DNA of 10,582 bases, taken from Betaproteobacteria bacterium (GTDB lineage Bacteria > Pseudomonadota > Gammaproteobacteria > Burkholderiales > Burkholderiaceae). Both the position numbers and the translations under genes were made by a program. Shown piece by piece: positions 1 through 6,662 of the stretch; the stretch's first letter is position 1, and every line of letters begins with the position of its first letter. A model generated the notes under the pieces. It was not told the origin of the DNA, searched no databases, and worked only from the letters and a program-made list of their open reading frames with translations. The stretch is taken from the NCBI GenBank assembly GCA_018969885.1, contig JAGWXN010000101.1, forward strand, positions 1 through 10,582. The letters are read 5' to 3'.

Positions 1-2760
1 ATCCGTCTTCGCGCTCCGCTCGCGCTCCCCGACCCTGCATCCGAGACGACGGCACTCGCCGAGTTGCGCGCCATTGCCGCGCGCAACCAGGTGTGGCGCA
101 GCTACATTGGCGCGGGCTATCACGGCACCCTCACGCCCGAACCCATCCGTCGAAACGTCCTGGAGAATCCGGGCTGGTACACCGCCTATACGCCCTACCA
201 GGCGGAGATTGCGCAGGGCCGGCTCGAGGCCCTTCTCAACTATCAGCAGATGGTGATCGACCTTACCGGCCTGCCAGTCGCCAATGCATCGCTCCTCGAT
301 GAAGCGACCGCCGCCGCGGAAGCCATGGCAATTGCACGACGGGGGTCAAAAGCCGCCTCGAACCGTTATCTGGTTGATGTCGGGACTCACCCGCAGGTCG
401 TCGCAGTGCTTTGCACGCGCGCGCGCTGGCTGGGCTGGGAGATCGTGCTCACGGACGCTTCCGCCCCCGGCGTCACCGATGGCGAATTTTTCGGTGCCCA
501 CCTGCAGTGTCCTGACACGCGTGGGCGGCTTCGCGACTGGTCGCCGGTCATCGACTCGCTTCATGCCCGGGGCGCGCTCGTGACCATCGGTTGCGACCCG
601 CTTGCAAGCCTGGTTGTTCGTTCGCCCGGGTCGCTGGGCGCCGATATCGCAATCGGCTCGGCACAGCGCTTCGGTGTGCCGCTCGGTTATGGCGGGCCGC
701 ACGCGGCCTTCATGGCGGTTCGCGAATCGCTCGTTCGCATGATGCCTGGCCGGATCATCGGGGTCTCGCACGACGCGGCGGGTAAGCCCGCGCTGCGCAT
801 GGCGCTACAGACCCGCGAGCAGCATATCCGGCGCGACAAAGCGACCAGCAATGTCTGTACCGCGCAGGCCCTGCTTGCCAATATGGCGGGCTTCTATGCG
901 GTCTGGCATGGGCCTCAGGGGCTTTTACGCATCGCTCTGCGCGTCAACGCCATGGGGCGGTTGCTTACGCAGCTGGTGGAGCCCGCGGGGCTGCGTCCTA
1001 TCTACGATCACTGGTTCGATACGCTCACCTTTGACGCCGGCCCGGCACACGCCGCAGTGCTCGCTCGCGCACAGGCGCTTGCCATCAACCTGCGCGACCT
1101 TGCCGCCGAAGGCGCGCCAGGACTGCTGGGTATCGCACTCGACGAAACCGTCACGCTCGCCGATCTTGGTGATCTTGCCTACGTGCTCACCGGCAACCGG
1201 CCGCAGCCCGCCTTACTGGATGCGCTCGCCGCTGCCATCGAAATCGAACCCGCCACCGTGCCCGATTCGCTTCGCCGTCGCGACGCGGTCCTCACCCACC
1301 CGGTCTTTAGCCGTCATCACAGCGAAACCGAGTTCGTTCGCTATCTGAAGCGACTTGAGAACCGCGACCTGTCGCTCGTGCACGCAATGATTCCGCTTGG
1401 CTCCTGCACCATGAAGCTGAACGCTGCCGCCGAGATGGTGCCGGTCAGCTGGCCCGAGTTCGCTAATCTTCACCCGTTCGCGCCCGCCGGGCAGGCCGAA
1501 GGCTATCGGGTCATGCTCGCGCAGCTGGGTCAATGGCTATGCGCCATCACAGGATTTTCGGCAGTCTCATTTCAGCCCAATTCCGGAGCGCAGGGCGAAT
1601 ACGCGGGGCTTCTTGCCATTCGCAACTGGCAGATCGCGCGCGGCGAGACGGGGCGTGATATCTGCCTGATCCCCTCATCGGCGCACGGCACCAACCCTGC
1701 CACCGCGCAGATGATGGGCCTGAAGATTGTGGTGGTCGCCTGCGATGCGCAGGGCAACATCGACGCCGCCGACCTGCGAGCGAAGATCAACGCCCATCGA
1801 GAGAAATTGTGCGCGCTGATGGTCACCTACCCCTCCACGCACGGCGTTTTCGAAGCGGCAATCCGTGAGATCTGTGATTGGGTCCATGAGGCGGGCGGGC
1901 AGGTCTACATGGACGGCGCAAACCTGAACGCCCAGGCCGGGCTGACCCAGCCCGCACTCATCGGCGCCGATGTCTGTCACATGAATCTGCACAAGACTTT
2001 CTGCATCCCGCATGGTGGCGGCGGACCGGGCATGGGGCCGATCGCGGTGGCCGCGCATCTCGCACCGCATTTACCCGAGGACCCGTTCACCGCGGACGCG
2101 GGGTCAGGCAGCGCGAACGGATCCGTCGGCTCGGTGTCGGCGGCACCGTTTGGGAGTGCACTCATCACCACCATCTCCTGGATGTACATCCGGATGATGG
2201 GCGCCCGTGGCATTCGCGCGGCTACCGAGGTTGCGATCCTGAATGCGAATTACATCGCCGCACGGCTCTCACCCTATTTTCCGGTGCTCTATACCGGCGA
2301 ACACGGTCGCGTGGCACACGAGTGCATCCTCGATCTGCGGCATTTGAAAGCCCTGTATGGCGTCACGGCCGAAGATATTGCCAAACGCCTGATGGACTAT
2401 GGCTTTCACGCGCCCACGCTTTCATTTCCGGTCGCCGACACACTGATGATTGAACCCACGGAGTCTGAGCCGAAGGACGAGCTCGATCGCTTCTGCGAGG
2501 CCATGATCGCCATCCACGGCGAGTTGCAGGCGATCGCTTCGGGCGAGTTTGACCGACTGGATAACCCGCTCAAGCAGGCCCCGCACACTGCCACCGAATT
2601 GGCGGGTGAATGGACCCACCCCTATTCGCGCGAGCGTGCAGCGTTTCCCCTTGAGTGGATTCGGGCGGCCAAGTTCTGGCCCTCGGTCAAGCGCATTGAC
2701 AACGCGGCAGGCGACCGACAACTGGTCTGCAGCTGCCCGCCGCTTAGCGACTATCAGTGA
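1..2760 (+). CDS. gcvP: Glycine dehydrogenase (decarboxylating), glycine cleavage system P-protein, 5'-partial
   Basis: This PLP enzyme decarboxylates glycine and passes the aminomethyl group to the lipoyl arm of the H-protein; it is the first step of the glycine cleavage system in the cytoplasm. The reading frame is open from base 1 and ends at TGA 2758-2760, giving 919 visible residues. From recalled similarity to E. coli GcvP (957 aa), about 50 N-terminal residues lie upstream of the window, so the TTG at 64 is not the real start. Both halves of the fused P-protein are present. The N-terminal half carries [12 protein letters not shown] (residues 56-67 of the visible part). The C-terminal half carries GSCTMKLN (467-474) and the PLP-lysine motif NLHKTF, with the Schiff-base Lys at residue 665 (codon 1993-1995), followed by the glycine-rich loop HGGGGPG. 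No frameshift or lost motif is seen. gcvT follows directly, so the two are probably cotranscribed. The identification is very secure; any upstream glycine riboswitch or gcvH would be outside the window. Confidence 0.97.
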   Translation: MRLRAPLALPDPASETTALAELRAIAARNQVWRSYIGAGYHGTLTPEPIRRNVLENPGWYTAYTPYQAEIAQGRLEALLNYQQMVIDLTGLPVANASLLDEATAAAEAMAIARRGSKAASNRYLVDVGTHPQVVAVLCTRARWLGWEIVLTDASAPGVTDGEFFGAHLQCPDTRGRLRDWSPVIDSLHARGALVTIGCDPLASLVVRSPGSLGADIAIGSAQRFGVPLGYGGPHAAFMAVRESLVRMMPGRIIGVSHDAAGKPALRMALQTREQHIRRDKATSNVCTAQALLANMAGFYAVWHGPQGLLRIALRVNAMGRLLTQLVEPAGLRPIYDHWFDTLTFDAGPAHAAVLARAQALAINLRDLAAEGAPGLLGIALDETVTLADLGDLAYVLTGNRPQPALLDALAAAIEIEPATVPDSLRRRDAVLTHPVFSRHHSETEFVRYLKRLENRDLSLVHAMIPLGSCTMKLNAAAEMVPVSWPEFANLHPFAPAGQAEGYRVMLAQLGQWLCAITGFSAVSFQPNSGAQGEYAGLLAIRNWQIARGETGRDICLIPSSAHGTNPATAQMMGLKIVVVACDAQGNIDAADLRAKINAHREKLCALMVTYPSTHGVFEAAIREICDWVHEAGGQVYMDGANLNAQAGLTQPALIGADVCHMNLHKTFCIPHGGGGPGMGPIAVAAHLAPHLPEDPFTADAGSGSANGSVGSVSAAPFGSALITTISWMYIRMMGARGIRAATEVAILNANYIAARLSPYFPVLYTGEHGRVAHECILDLRHLKALYGVTAEDIAKRLMDYGFHAPTLSFPVADTLMIEPTESEPKDELDRFCEAMIAIHGELQAIASGEFDRLDNPLKQAPHTATELAGEWTHPYSRERAAFPLEWIRAAKFWPSVKRIDNAAGDRQLVCSCPPLSDYQ

Positions 2761-2770
2761 CCGGGGTCAC
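2757..2770 (+). promoter_or_regulatory. Small inverted repeat over the gcvP stop codon and gcvT ribosome binding site
   Basis: The sequence GTGACCGGGGTCAC is a perfect inverted repeat. In RNA it could form a 5-bp stem (GTGAC/GTCAC) with a CGGG loop. It contains the gcvP stop codon TGA (2758-2760) and the G-run at 2763-2766 that is the only Shine-Dalgarno-like sequence before the gcvT ATG at 2772, 5 nt away. A ribosome finishing gcvP would melt it, which would fit translational coupling. The repeat is seen directly; the coupling role is inference, and the stem is short. Confidence 0.35.
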
Positions 2771-2771
2771 C

Positions 2772-3920
2772 ATGACCGACACGACATCGCCCCAGACGCT
2801 CGAATTGCCGCTTGGCGCGCTCCACCGTGAACTTGGCGCGCGCATGGGCCCGTTTGCCGGATTCGCCATGCCCATCCAATACCCTGCCGGGCTGAAGGCC
2901 GAGCATTTGCACACTCGGACCTCGGCAGGTTTGTTTGATGTCTCACACATGGGACAGCTTCGGCTGCGTGCCCGCGACGGCACGCTCGCCACACTTACGC
3001 GCGCAATCGAGCGCGCGCTTCCGCTCGATGGCGATGGCTGGCCTGCCGGGCAGCAACGTTATTCAGTGCTGCTAAACGACCAGGGCGGCATTGATGACGA
3101 TCTGATGCTGGTGCTTCGTCCGGATCTCGCCGAGGGGCCCGAAATCCGGATGGTGGTCAATGCCTCCAATCGGCGGGGGGATCTGGCGCGGCTCCGGGCG
3201 CTCTGTCCGGAGCTGCTGATTGAGGAGATCGACGCGGCGTTGCTCGCGCTCCAGGGTCCTGCTTCGGAGCGCGTACTGGCAACGCTTGACCGCGATGCTG
3301 CACGACCGGTTTTCATGCAGGCCTGCGAGCTGACACTCGATGACGCCACCTGTTTTGCCACACGCTCGGGCTACACCGGCGAGGACGGCTACGAAATTTC
3401 GGTGCCGCTTGATGCGGCGCTCCGCGTCGCGCGGCGTCTGCTCGCCGACCCGGCGGTGCAGCCGGTGGGGCTGGGTGCTCGCGACACGCTGCGCCTGGAG
3501 GCCGGGCTCCCCCTCCACGGCAACGATATCTCGCCTTCGATCAGTCCGATCGAGGCCGGGCTTACGTTTGCGATCGCGCGGTCGCGACGCGCAGGTGGCG
3601 CGAAGGCGGGCGGCTTTCCCGGCGCGTCGCGCGTGCTCGCAGAGCTCGCTCATGGGGCGTCGCGGCAGCTGATCGGCCTGACCTCGGGTGAGGGGATTCC
3701 GGTTCGCGCGCATGCGGCCGTGGTGGATAGCGCTGATCGCGTGGTGGGTGAGGTCACGAGCGGCACGATCTCGCCCACGCTTGGCAAGGCGGTCATGCTC
3801 GCGCTCGTTGAGACCGAGGCCTTGGCCGCAGGCCAGGTGCTTCGTGCGGTGGTACGCGATAAACGCCCCGTGCTCGAGCGGGTGTCGCTGCCGTTTGTTC
3901 CGAAGCGATATCGACGCTAG
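2772..3920 (+). CDS. gcvT: Aminomethyltransferase, glycine cleavage system T-protein
   Basis: The T-protein transfers the methylene carbon from the aminomethyl-lipoyl H-protein to tetrahydrofolate, releasing ammonia. The product has 382 residues, close to the usual 360-380. GcvT hallmarks are seen in order: FAGFAMPIQY near the N-terminus, AGLFDVSHMGQ, the folate-site segment RYSVLLNDQGGIDDDL with its conserved acidic residues, VVNASNR, LALQGPAS, SGYTGEDGYEI, GLGARDTLRLEAGLPLHGND, and the C-terminal barrel domain with GEVTSGTISPTLGKAVMLALV. ATG 2772 is chosen because GGGG lies 5 nt upstream. An in-frame GTG at 2757 overlaps the gcvP stop (GTGA), would add five residues and has no visible ribosome binding site. 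With that start the genes overlap by 4 nt; with ATG the gap is 11 nt. Either way the gene is coupled to gcvP. Placing gcvT after gcvP, with no gcvH between them, differs from the common gcvT-gcvH-gcvP order. The family call is very secure; the exact start is less so. Confidence 0.95.
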   Translation: MTDTTSPQTLELPLGALHRELGARMGPFAGFAMPIQYPAGLKAEHLHTRTSAGLFDVSHMGQLRLRARDGTLATLTRAIERALPLDGDGWPAGQQRYSVLLNDQGGIDDDLMLVLRPDLAEGPEIRMVVNASNRRGDLARLRALCPELLIEEIDAALLALQGPASERVLATLDRDAARPVFMQACELTLDDATCFATRSGYTGEDGYEISVPLDAALRVARRLLADPAVQPVGLGARDTLRLEAGLPLHGNDISPSISPIEAGLTFAIARSRRAGGAKAGGFPGASRVLAELAHGASRQLIGLTSGEGIPVRAHAAVVDSADRVVGEVTSGTISPTLGKAVMLALVETEALAAGQVLRAVVRDKRPVLERVSLPFVPKRYRR

Positions 3921-3970
3921 CGCACCGAGCGCGACAACAGATCGCCGGTTGCCGGCACGTAACCGCTTGC

Positions 3971-4001
3971 CTCGACCCTCTGGCTGAGCCCGAGGGTCGA
4001 G
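3971..4001 (+). terminator. Strong hairpin downstream of gcvT, candidate terminator
   Basis: A perfect 10-bp inverted repeat (CTCGACCCTC at 3971-3980, GAGGGTCGAG at 3992-4001) encloses an 11-nt loop, in which GGC and GCC (3982-3984, 3988-3990) can pair further. It lies about 50 nt after the gcvT stop and before the toxin-antitoxin leader, where the gcv transcript would be expected to end. A smaller hairpin (GCCGG-TTG-CCGGC, 3944-3956) precedes it. There is no T-tract after the stem, so it is not a classical intrinsic terminator; a Rho-assisted end or an RNA-stabilising 3' hairpin is equally possible. Confidence 0.45.
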
Positions 4002-4056
4002 ATCACTGTTCCGAGGACACCTTATTCCCGGTCCAATCCGACCTCCACACCCTGAC

Positions 4057-4085
4057 TTGCAAATTGATATCAAAAGGCTCAAAAT
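4057..4085 (+). promoter_or_regulatory. Candidate sigma-70-type promoter of the toxin-antitoxin operon
   Basis: TTGCAA at 4057-4062 (4 of 6 to the -35 consensus) is separated by 17 bp from CAAAAT at 4080-4085 (4 of 6 to the -10 consensus). Transcription would begin near 4092, leaving a leader of roughly 20 nt before the antitoxin ATG at 4114. The stretch 4057-4110 is clearly AT-richer than its surroundings, as expected for a promoter. Both boxes are imperfect and this is a sequence-only prediction. It is strengthened by palindromes lying in the spacer and just after the -10 box. Confidence 0.35.
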
Positions 4086-4094
4086 GATGTCATT
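4064..4094. promoter_or_regulatory. Paired palindromes, candidate operators for antitoxin autoregulation
   Basis: TTGATATCAA (4064-4073) is a perfect 10-bp palindrome. AATGATGTCATT (4083-4094) is a palindrome with a TG centre. Their cores, TGATATCA (4065-4072) and TGATGTCA (4085-4092), differ by one base, and their centres are exactly 20 bp apart, about two helical turns, so both would sit on one face of the DNA. They lie in the spacer and over the -10/start region of the candidate promoter, where a bound repressor would block transcription. Ribbon-helix-helix antitoxins such as FitA are known to bind inverted repeats in their own promoters as a complex with the toxin. The sequence pattern is observed; its use as an operator is inference. 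Confidence 0.5.
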
Positions 4095-4113
4095 GATTTC
4101 GCCTTATCCAGCC

Positions 4114-4368
4114 ATGGCCAATCTCACCGTTCGAAACCTACCCGACGAAGTGCATCGTGCCTTGAGGCTTCGTGCCGCACAAAACGGGCGGAGCACAGAA
4201 GCCGAAATTCGCTTCATTCTCGAAAACAGCGTGTGCCCGCCTCAACGCCTGCTCCTGGGCAGCGCGCTCGCGCAACTCGGTCGAGATGCGGGGCTCACCA
4301 ACCGAGACGTCGAGGCATTGGAGGGGCTGCGCGATCGCACCCCCGCGGAACCGTTGAGGCTCGCATGA
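4114..4368 (+). CDS. fitA: FitA/VapB-like ribbon-helix-helix antitoxin
   Basis: An 84-residue protein predicted to bind DNA at its own promoter and to neutralise the PIN-domain ribonuclease encoded next. Residues 1-40 form a ribbon-helix-helix domain: the strand ANLTVRN (2-8), a helix from about 11 to 24, then GRSTEAEIRFILEN (25-38), which closely resembles gonococcal FitA. In FitA the C-terminal tail enters the toxin active site with an arginine; R73 in EGLRDR is the likely counterpart. ATG 4114 is chosen because the FitA-like domain starts exactly there and the operator-like palindromes lie upstream. The tandem ATGs at 4084 and 4087 are in frame and follow an AAAAGG sequence, and would add 9 or 10 residues; they remain a real alternative. 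The stop overlaps the toxin start (ATGA, 4365-4368), the usual arrangement for coupling toxin to antitoxin synthesis. The family call is secure; any cellular phenotype is unknown. Confidence 0.9.
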   Translation: MANLTVRNLPDEVHRALRLRAAQNGRSTEAEIRFILENSVCPPQRLLLGSALAQLGRDAGLTNRDVEALEGLRDRTPAEPLRLA

Positions 4369-4790
4369 TCATTCTCGACACCAACGTGATTTCCGAGGCG
4401 ATCAAGCCGCAGCCTTCGCAGGCGGTGCAGGCATGGTTTGATGCGCAGGACGCAAGCACCCTCTTTCTCACCAGCGTCACGCTCGCCGAGCTCTGGTACG
4501 GCATCGGTGCTCTCCCCGCAGGACGGCGGCGCCAGTCGCTCGCCAAGGCAGTCGACGGGCTGATCGCACTTTTTCTCGGGCGCATTCTTGCGTTTGATAC
4601 CGACTCAGCACGTCACCACGCGGCGAGCGCGCTGCGCGCTCGCGCAGCAGGTCAGGGCCTGCCCGCCCCAGACGCCTACATCGCAGCCATTGCCGCTGCC
4701 AGCCGCTACGCCGTTGCCACCCGAGACGCAGCGCCTTTTCGAGCAGCCGGCGTTGCAGTCATCGACCCCTGGCAATTTCGACCGCGCTGA
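4365..4790 (+). CDS. fitB: FitB/VapC-like PIN-domain ribonuclease toxin
   Basis: A 141-residue PIN-domain protein, expected to be a Mg2+-dependent endoribonuclease that acts on RNA when free of its antitoxin. The acidic catalytic set of the family is intact: D5 in ILDTNVIS, E42 in TLAELWYG, D103 in APDAYIAA and D121 in VATRDAAPF. The segments GRILAFD (72-78) and the C-terminal DPW (134-136) also match FitB. Length agrees with FitB and VapC proteins (about 130-145 aa). ATG 4365 is chosen because the PIN domain begins there, the 4-nt overlap with the antitoxin stop is typical, and GAGG lies 5 nt upstream at 4356-4359. The same frame is open further upstream, but that part overlaps the antitoxin and is not expected to be used. 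No inactivating change is seen, so the module looks functional. The RNA target cannot be predicted from sequence. Confidence 0.93.
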   Translation: MIILDTNVISEAIKPQPSQAVQAWFDAQDASTLFLTSVTLAELWYGIGALPAGRRRQSLAKAVDGLIALFLGRILAFDTDSARHHAASALRARAAGQGLPAPDAYIAAIAAASRYAVATRDAAPFRAAGVAVIDPWQFRPR

Positions 4791-4822
4791 GCGCGCTTGC
4801 CTCGGGCAGCAACCCGCCAGAC

Positions 4823-4860
4823 CGAAGCCTCGCGCTCACCGCCCGCGCGACGAGTCTTCG
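4823..4860. terminator. Two-part hairpin between convergent genes, possible bidirectional terminator
   Basis: Between the toxin stop (4790) and the oxidoreductase stop (4879, opposite strand), TCGCGC (4830-4835) pairs perfectly with GCGCGA (4845-4850), and the outer CGAAG (4823-4827) pairs with CTTCG (4856-4860) across an internal loop. The location between two converging genes suits a shared terminator. No T-tract flanks it on either strand, and GC-rich DNA makes such pairings fairly common, so support is weak. Confidence 0.25.
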
Positions 4861-4878
4861 TCACCGATCAGCAGCGTC

Positions 4879-6291
4879 TCAAACCCTGAAAATCTTCCCT
4901 GGATTCATGATGTCGTCCGGATCGAGCGCCCGCTTGATTCGCCGCATCAGATCGAGCGCGTCATCGCCCGCCTCTTCTTCCAGGAAGCCGATCTTGTGGA
5001 GCCCCACGCCGTGTTCTCCGGTGCAGGTGCCATCCATGGCGAGCGCAAGACGCACGATCTCATCGTTCAGTCGCTCGGCCTCGGCCACCTCGGTGGCATC
5101 GTCGGCGTCAATCAGCGCCACCGCATGGAAGTTTCCGTCACCCACATGGCCCAGCAGCATGGTGGGGAAGCTTGCGGTATCAAGAATGCGCCGCGCGCCG
5201 CTGATCGAATCGGCCAGCCTCGAAATCGGTACACAAGTGTCGGTCGAGATCGCACGACACCCGGGCCGAACCTGCAGGCACGAGAAATACGCCTTGTGGC
5301 GCGCGTCCCACAGGCGGTTACGATCTTCGGGGCGCGTAGCCCATTCAAAGTCCTGCCCACCATGCTCGGCCGCAAGCGCCTGCACAGTCTCGGCCTGCTC
5401 GCGAACCCCCGCCTCAGAGCCGTGGAACTCGAAGAACAGCGTGTGTTGCTCACGCAGACCGAGCTTGCTCGCCGCATTAACCGCGCGAATCGTGTTCTCG
5501 CAAAGGTACTCACTTCGTGCGATGGGTACCCCCAGCTGGATGGTCTGAATCACCGTCTGGACCGCCGCCTCGAGGCTAGGGAAATTGACGACCGCCGCCG
5601 ACATCGCCTCCGGCACCGGATAGAGCTTCACCGTGACCTCCGTGATCACGCCCAGCGTGCCCTCCGATCCCACAAAGAGGCGCGTGAGGTCATAGCCCGC
5701 GGAGGATTTTTTCGCGCGGCTGCCGGTCCGTATCACTTTGCCGTCAGCGCTCACCACGGTGAGCCCCAGCACGTTTTCTCGCATCGTGCCGTAGCGAACC
5801 GCATTGGTGCCAGAGGCCCGCGTGGCCGACATGCCGCCCAGCGACGCATCCGCCCCGGGATCGATCGGAAAAAACAGGCCCTCGCTTCGGATCGCCTCAT
5901 TCAACTGCTTACGGGTAACACCCGCCTGAACTGTTGCGGTGAGGTCCTCGGCATTGATCGAGACCACGGCATTCATGCGCGAGACGTCAACGCTGACCCC
6001 GCCCTGTACCGCGAGGAGGTGCCCCTCGAGGGAGGATCCCGCGCCGTAGGGGATGACCGGCACCTTGTGCGCTCGACAAAGCGCGACCGCTGCCACCACG
6101 TCATCGGTGGACTCTGCGTAGACCACCGCATCGGGTGGGGTCACCGGAAACGGCGACTCGTCACGCCCGTGGTGGTCGCAGACCGCGCGAGCGGTGCTGA
6201 AGCGATCGCCAAACCGCGCGCGCAGCGCGGCTGCAAGCGAGTCGGGCAGGGGGCGGCGCAATGCCTGCGCAACCGCGTAAGGGTGATTCAT
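4879..6291 (-). CDS. FAD-binding oxidoreductase, D-lactate dehydrogenase (cytochrome)/GlcD family
   Basis: A 470-residue flavoprotein likely to oxidise a D-2-hydroxy acid such as D-lactate to the 2-oxo acid, passing electrons to the respiratory chain. The N-terminal FAD-binding domain shows PYGAGSSLEG (81-90), DPGADASLGG (144-153) with NAVRYGTMRENVLG following, and FVGSEGTLGVITE (206-218). The C-terminal FAD-oxidase domain shows EFHG (288-291), GHVGDGNFH (381-389), GEHGVG (425-430) and NPGKIF (463-468). The histidines in the GHVGDGNFH and GEHGVG motifs form the metal and substrate site known in the family. No signal peptide or iron-sulfur domain is present. The frame stays open upstream to 6495, but that part is Arg/Gly/Ala-rich, unlike the family. 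ATG 6289-6291 is chosen because GGAG lies 7 nt before it and a TACAAT box lies at a suitable distance. The gene is divergent from the ABC transporter cluster and convergent with the toxin. The substrate is uncertain: D-lactate is likeliest, with glycolate or 2-hydroxyglutarate possible. Confidence 0.9.
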   Translation of the reverse strand: MNHPYAVAQALRRPLPDSLAAALRARFGDRFSTARAVCDHHGRDESPFPVTPPDAVVYAESTDDVVAAVALCRAHKVPVIPYGAGSSLEGHLLAVQGGVSVDVSRMNAVVSINAEDLTATVQAGVTRKQLNEAIRSEGLFFPIDPGADASLGGMSATRASGTNAVRYGTMRENVLGLTVVSADGKVIRTGSRAKKSSAGYDLTRLFVGSEGTLGVITEVTVKLYPVPEAMSAAVVNFPSLEAAVQTVIQTIQLGVPIARSEYLCENTIRAVNAASKLGLREQHTLFFEFHGSEAGVREQAETVQALAAEHGGQDFEWATRPEDRNRLWDARHKAYFSCLQVRPGCRAISTDTCVPISRLADSISGARRILDTASFPTMLLGHVGDGNFHAVALIDADDATEVAEAERLNDEIVRLALAMDGTCTGEHGVGLHKIGFLEEEAGDDALDLMRRIKRALDPDDIMNPGKIFRV

Positions 6292-6317
6292 CAGCGTGCT
6301 CCCGAGAGTGTCGTGGC

Positions 6318-6323
6318 ATTGTA
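6318..6323 (-). promoter_or_regulatory. Candidate -10 box of the FAD oxidoreductase gene
   Basis: On the minus strand the hexamer reads TACAAT, 5 of 6 to the -10 consensus, and would start RNA near 6311. This leaves a leader of about 20 nt that contains the GGAG ribosome binding site before the ATG at 6291. No good -35 box lies at the usual distance; TTGCTG (6344-6349) sits 20 bp away, which is too far for a standard sigma-70 promoter. Confidence 0.4.
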
Positions 6324-6368
6324 GGGCGCACACCCGGTTCGTGCAGCAATCCCGCCCAAGAAGCGGCA

Positions 6369-6395
6369 GCGGAAGGCCAGATCGCAGCCTTCCGC
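6369..6395. repeat. Perfect 9-bp inverted repeat (hairpin or operator) in the divergent region
   Basis: GCGGAAGGC (6369-6377) and GCCTTCCGC (6387-6395) are exact reverse complements with a 9-nt gap. The repeat lies about 45 bp upstream of the TACAAT box of the oxidoreductase and about 270 bp upstream of the binding-protein gene. It could be a binding site for a dimeric regulator of the oxidoreductase, or an RNA hairpin. No T-tract follows on either strand, so an intrinsic terminator is unlikely. Confidence 0.5.
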
Positions 6396-6588
6396 AGGCG
6401 GCAGGCCCCAAGCCCAAGCGAGGGCGTAATCTCGAGCCCGTAGGCCCGCCCCGCGCAGCCGCCGCGCCCCCGCCGCCCACCCGTTTCCGAAGCAAGGAAC
6501 ACCGAGTCGGGAGGCGTCACCGAAGCGCGCGGCCGGGTGCCGCCCCCGCGCAATCCCGACTGCCCTCGCCCTGACCCGCACTTTGCCG

Positions 6589-6594
6589 GATAAT
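6589..6594 (+). promoter_or_regulatory. Candidate -10 box of the ABC transporter cluster
   Basis: GATAAT matches 5 of 6 bases of the -10 consensus and lies in the most AT-rich patch (6581-6600) of the divergent region. Transcription would start near 6601, giving a leader of about 60 nt before the binding-protein ATG. No clear -35 hexamer is seen 16-18 bp upstream, so either an activator is needed or the call is wrong. Confidence 0.3.
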
Positions 6595-6662
6595 GATTGT
6601 TTGCCTATTGCCCGGGATGCCTGTTTCCCCGCCTCCAACCCTCAGATAAATGGGCCCGCCTC

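Larger units (their letters stand above)
6292..6662. other. Divergent intergenic region between the oxidoreductase and ABC transporter genes
   Basis: This 371-nt stretch holds no convincing gene. Several frames are open across it, but their products are Arg/Pro/Gly/Ala-rich and start or end inside neighbours, as expected by chance in GC-rich DNA. It contains a -10-like box for each side (6318-6323 minus, 6589-6594 plus), a perfect 9-bp stem hairpin (6369-6395), and a C-rich section on the plus strand at about 6440-6480. I looked for a TPP riboswitch, because the binding protein downstream resembles THI5-type proteins, and found no core match. Confidence 0.6.

Noticed and set aside
3072..4082. 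A 336-codon open frame on the minus strand, opposite gcvT
   Set aside because: The product is Arg-rich with no domain, and it runs across the gcvT stop and the hairpin. gcvT itself is well conserved throughout.
4233..4364. Longer toxin reading frame starting at 4233
   Set aside because: It overlaps the antitoxin in another frame and codes for an Arg/Ala-rich tail absent from PIN toxins. ATG 4365 has GAGG 5 nt upstream and the typical ATGA overlap.
4588..6324. A 578-codon open frame on the plus strand, opposite the FAD oxidoreductase
   Set aside because: It is antisense to a gene with every family motif intact. Its product is Arg/His-rich with no recognisable domain, as expected from GC-rich antisense frames.
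6292..6495. N-terminal extension of the FAD oxidoreductase up to 6495
   Set aside because: The extra 68 residues are Gly/Arg/Ala-rich and foreign to the family. The ATG at 6291 has a good GGAG sequence 7 nt upstream and a -10 box at a fitting distance.
6597..6662. TTG start at 6597 for the binding protein
   Set aside because: The added 22 residues would precede and disrupt a normal signal peptide that begins at ATG 6663.
6292..6662. TPP riboswitch ahead of the THI5-like binding protein
   Set aside because: No CUGAGA-type core or matching second half of the aptamer is present in the leader.
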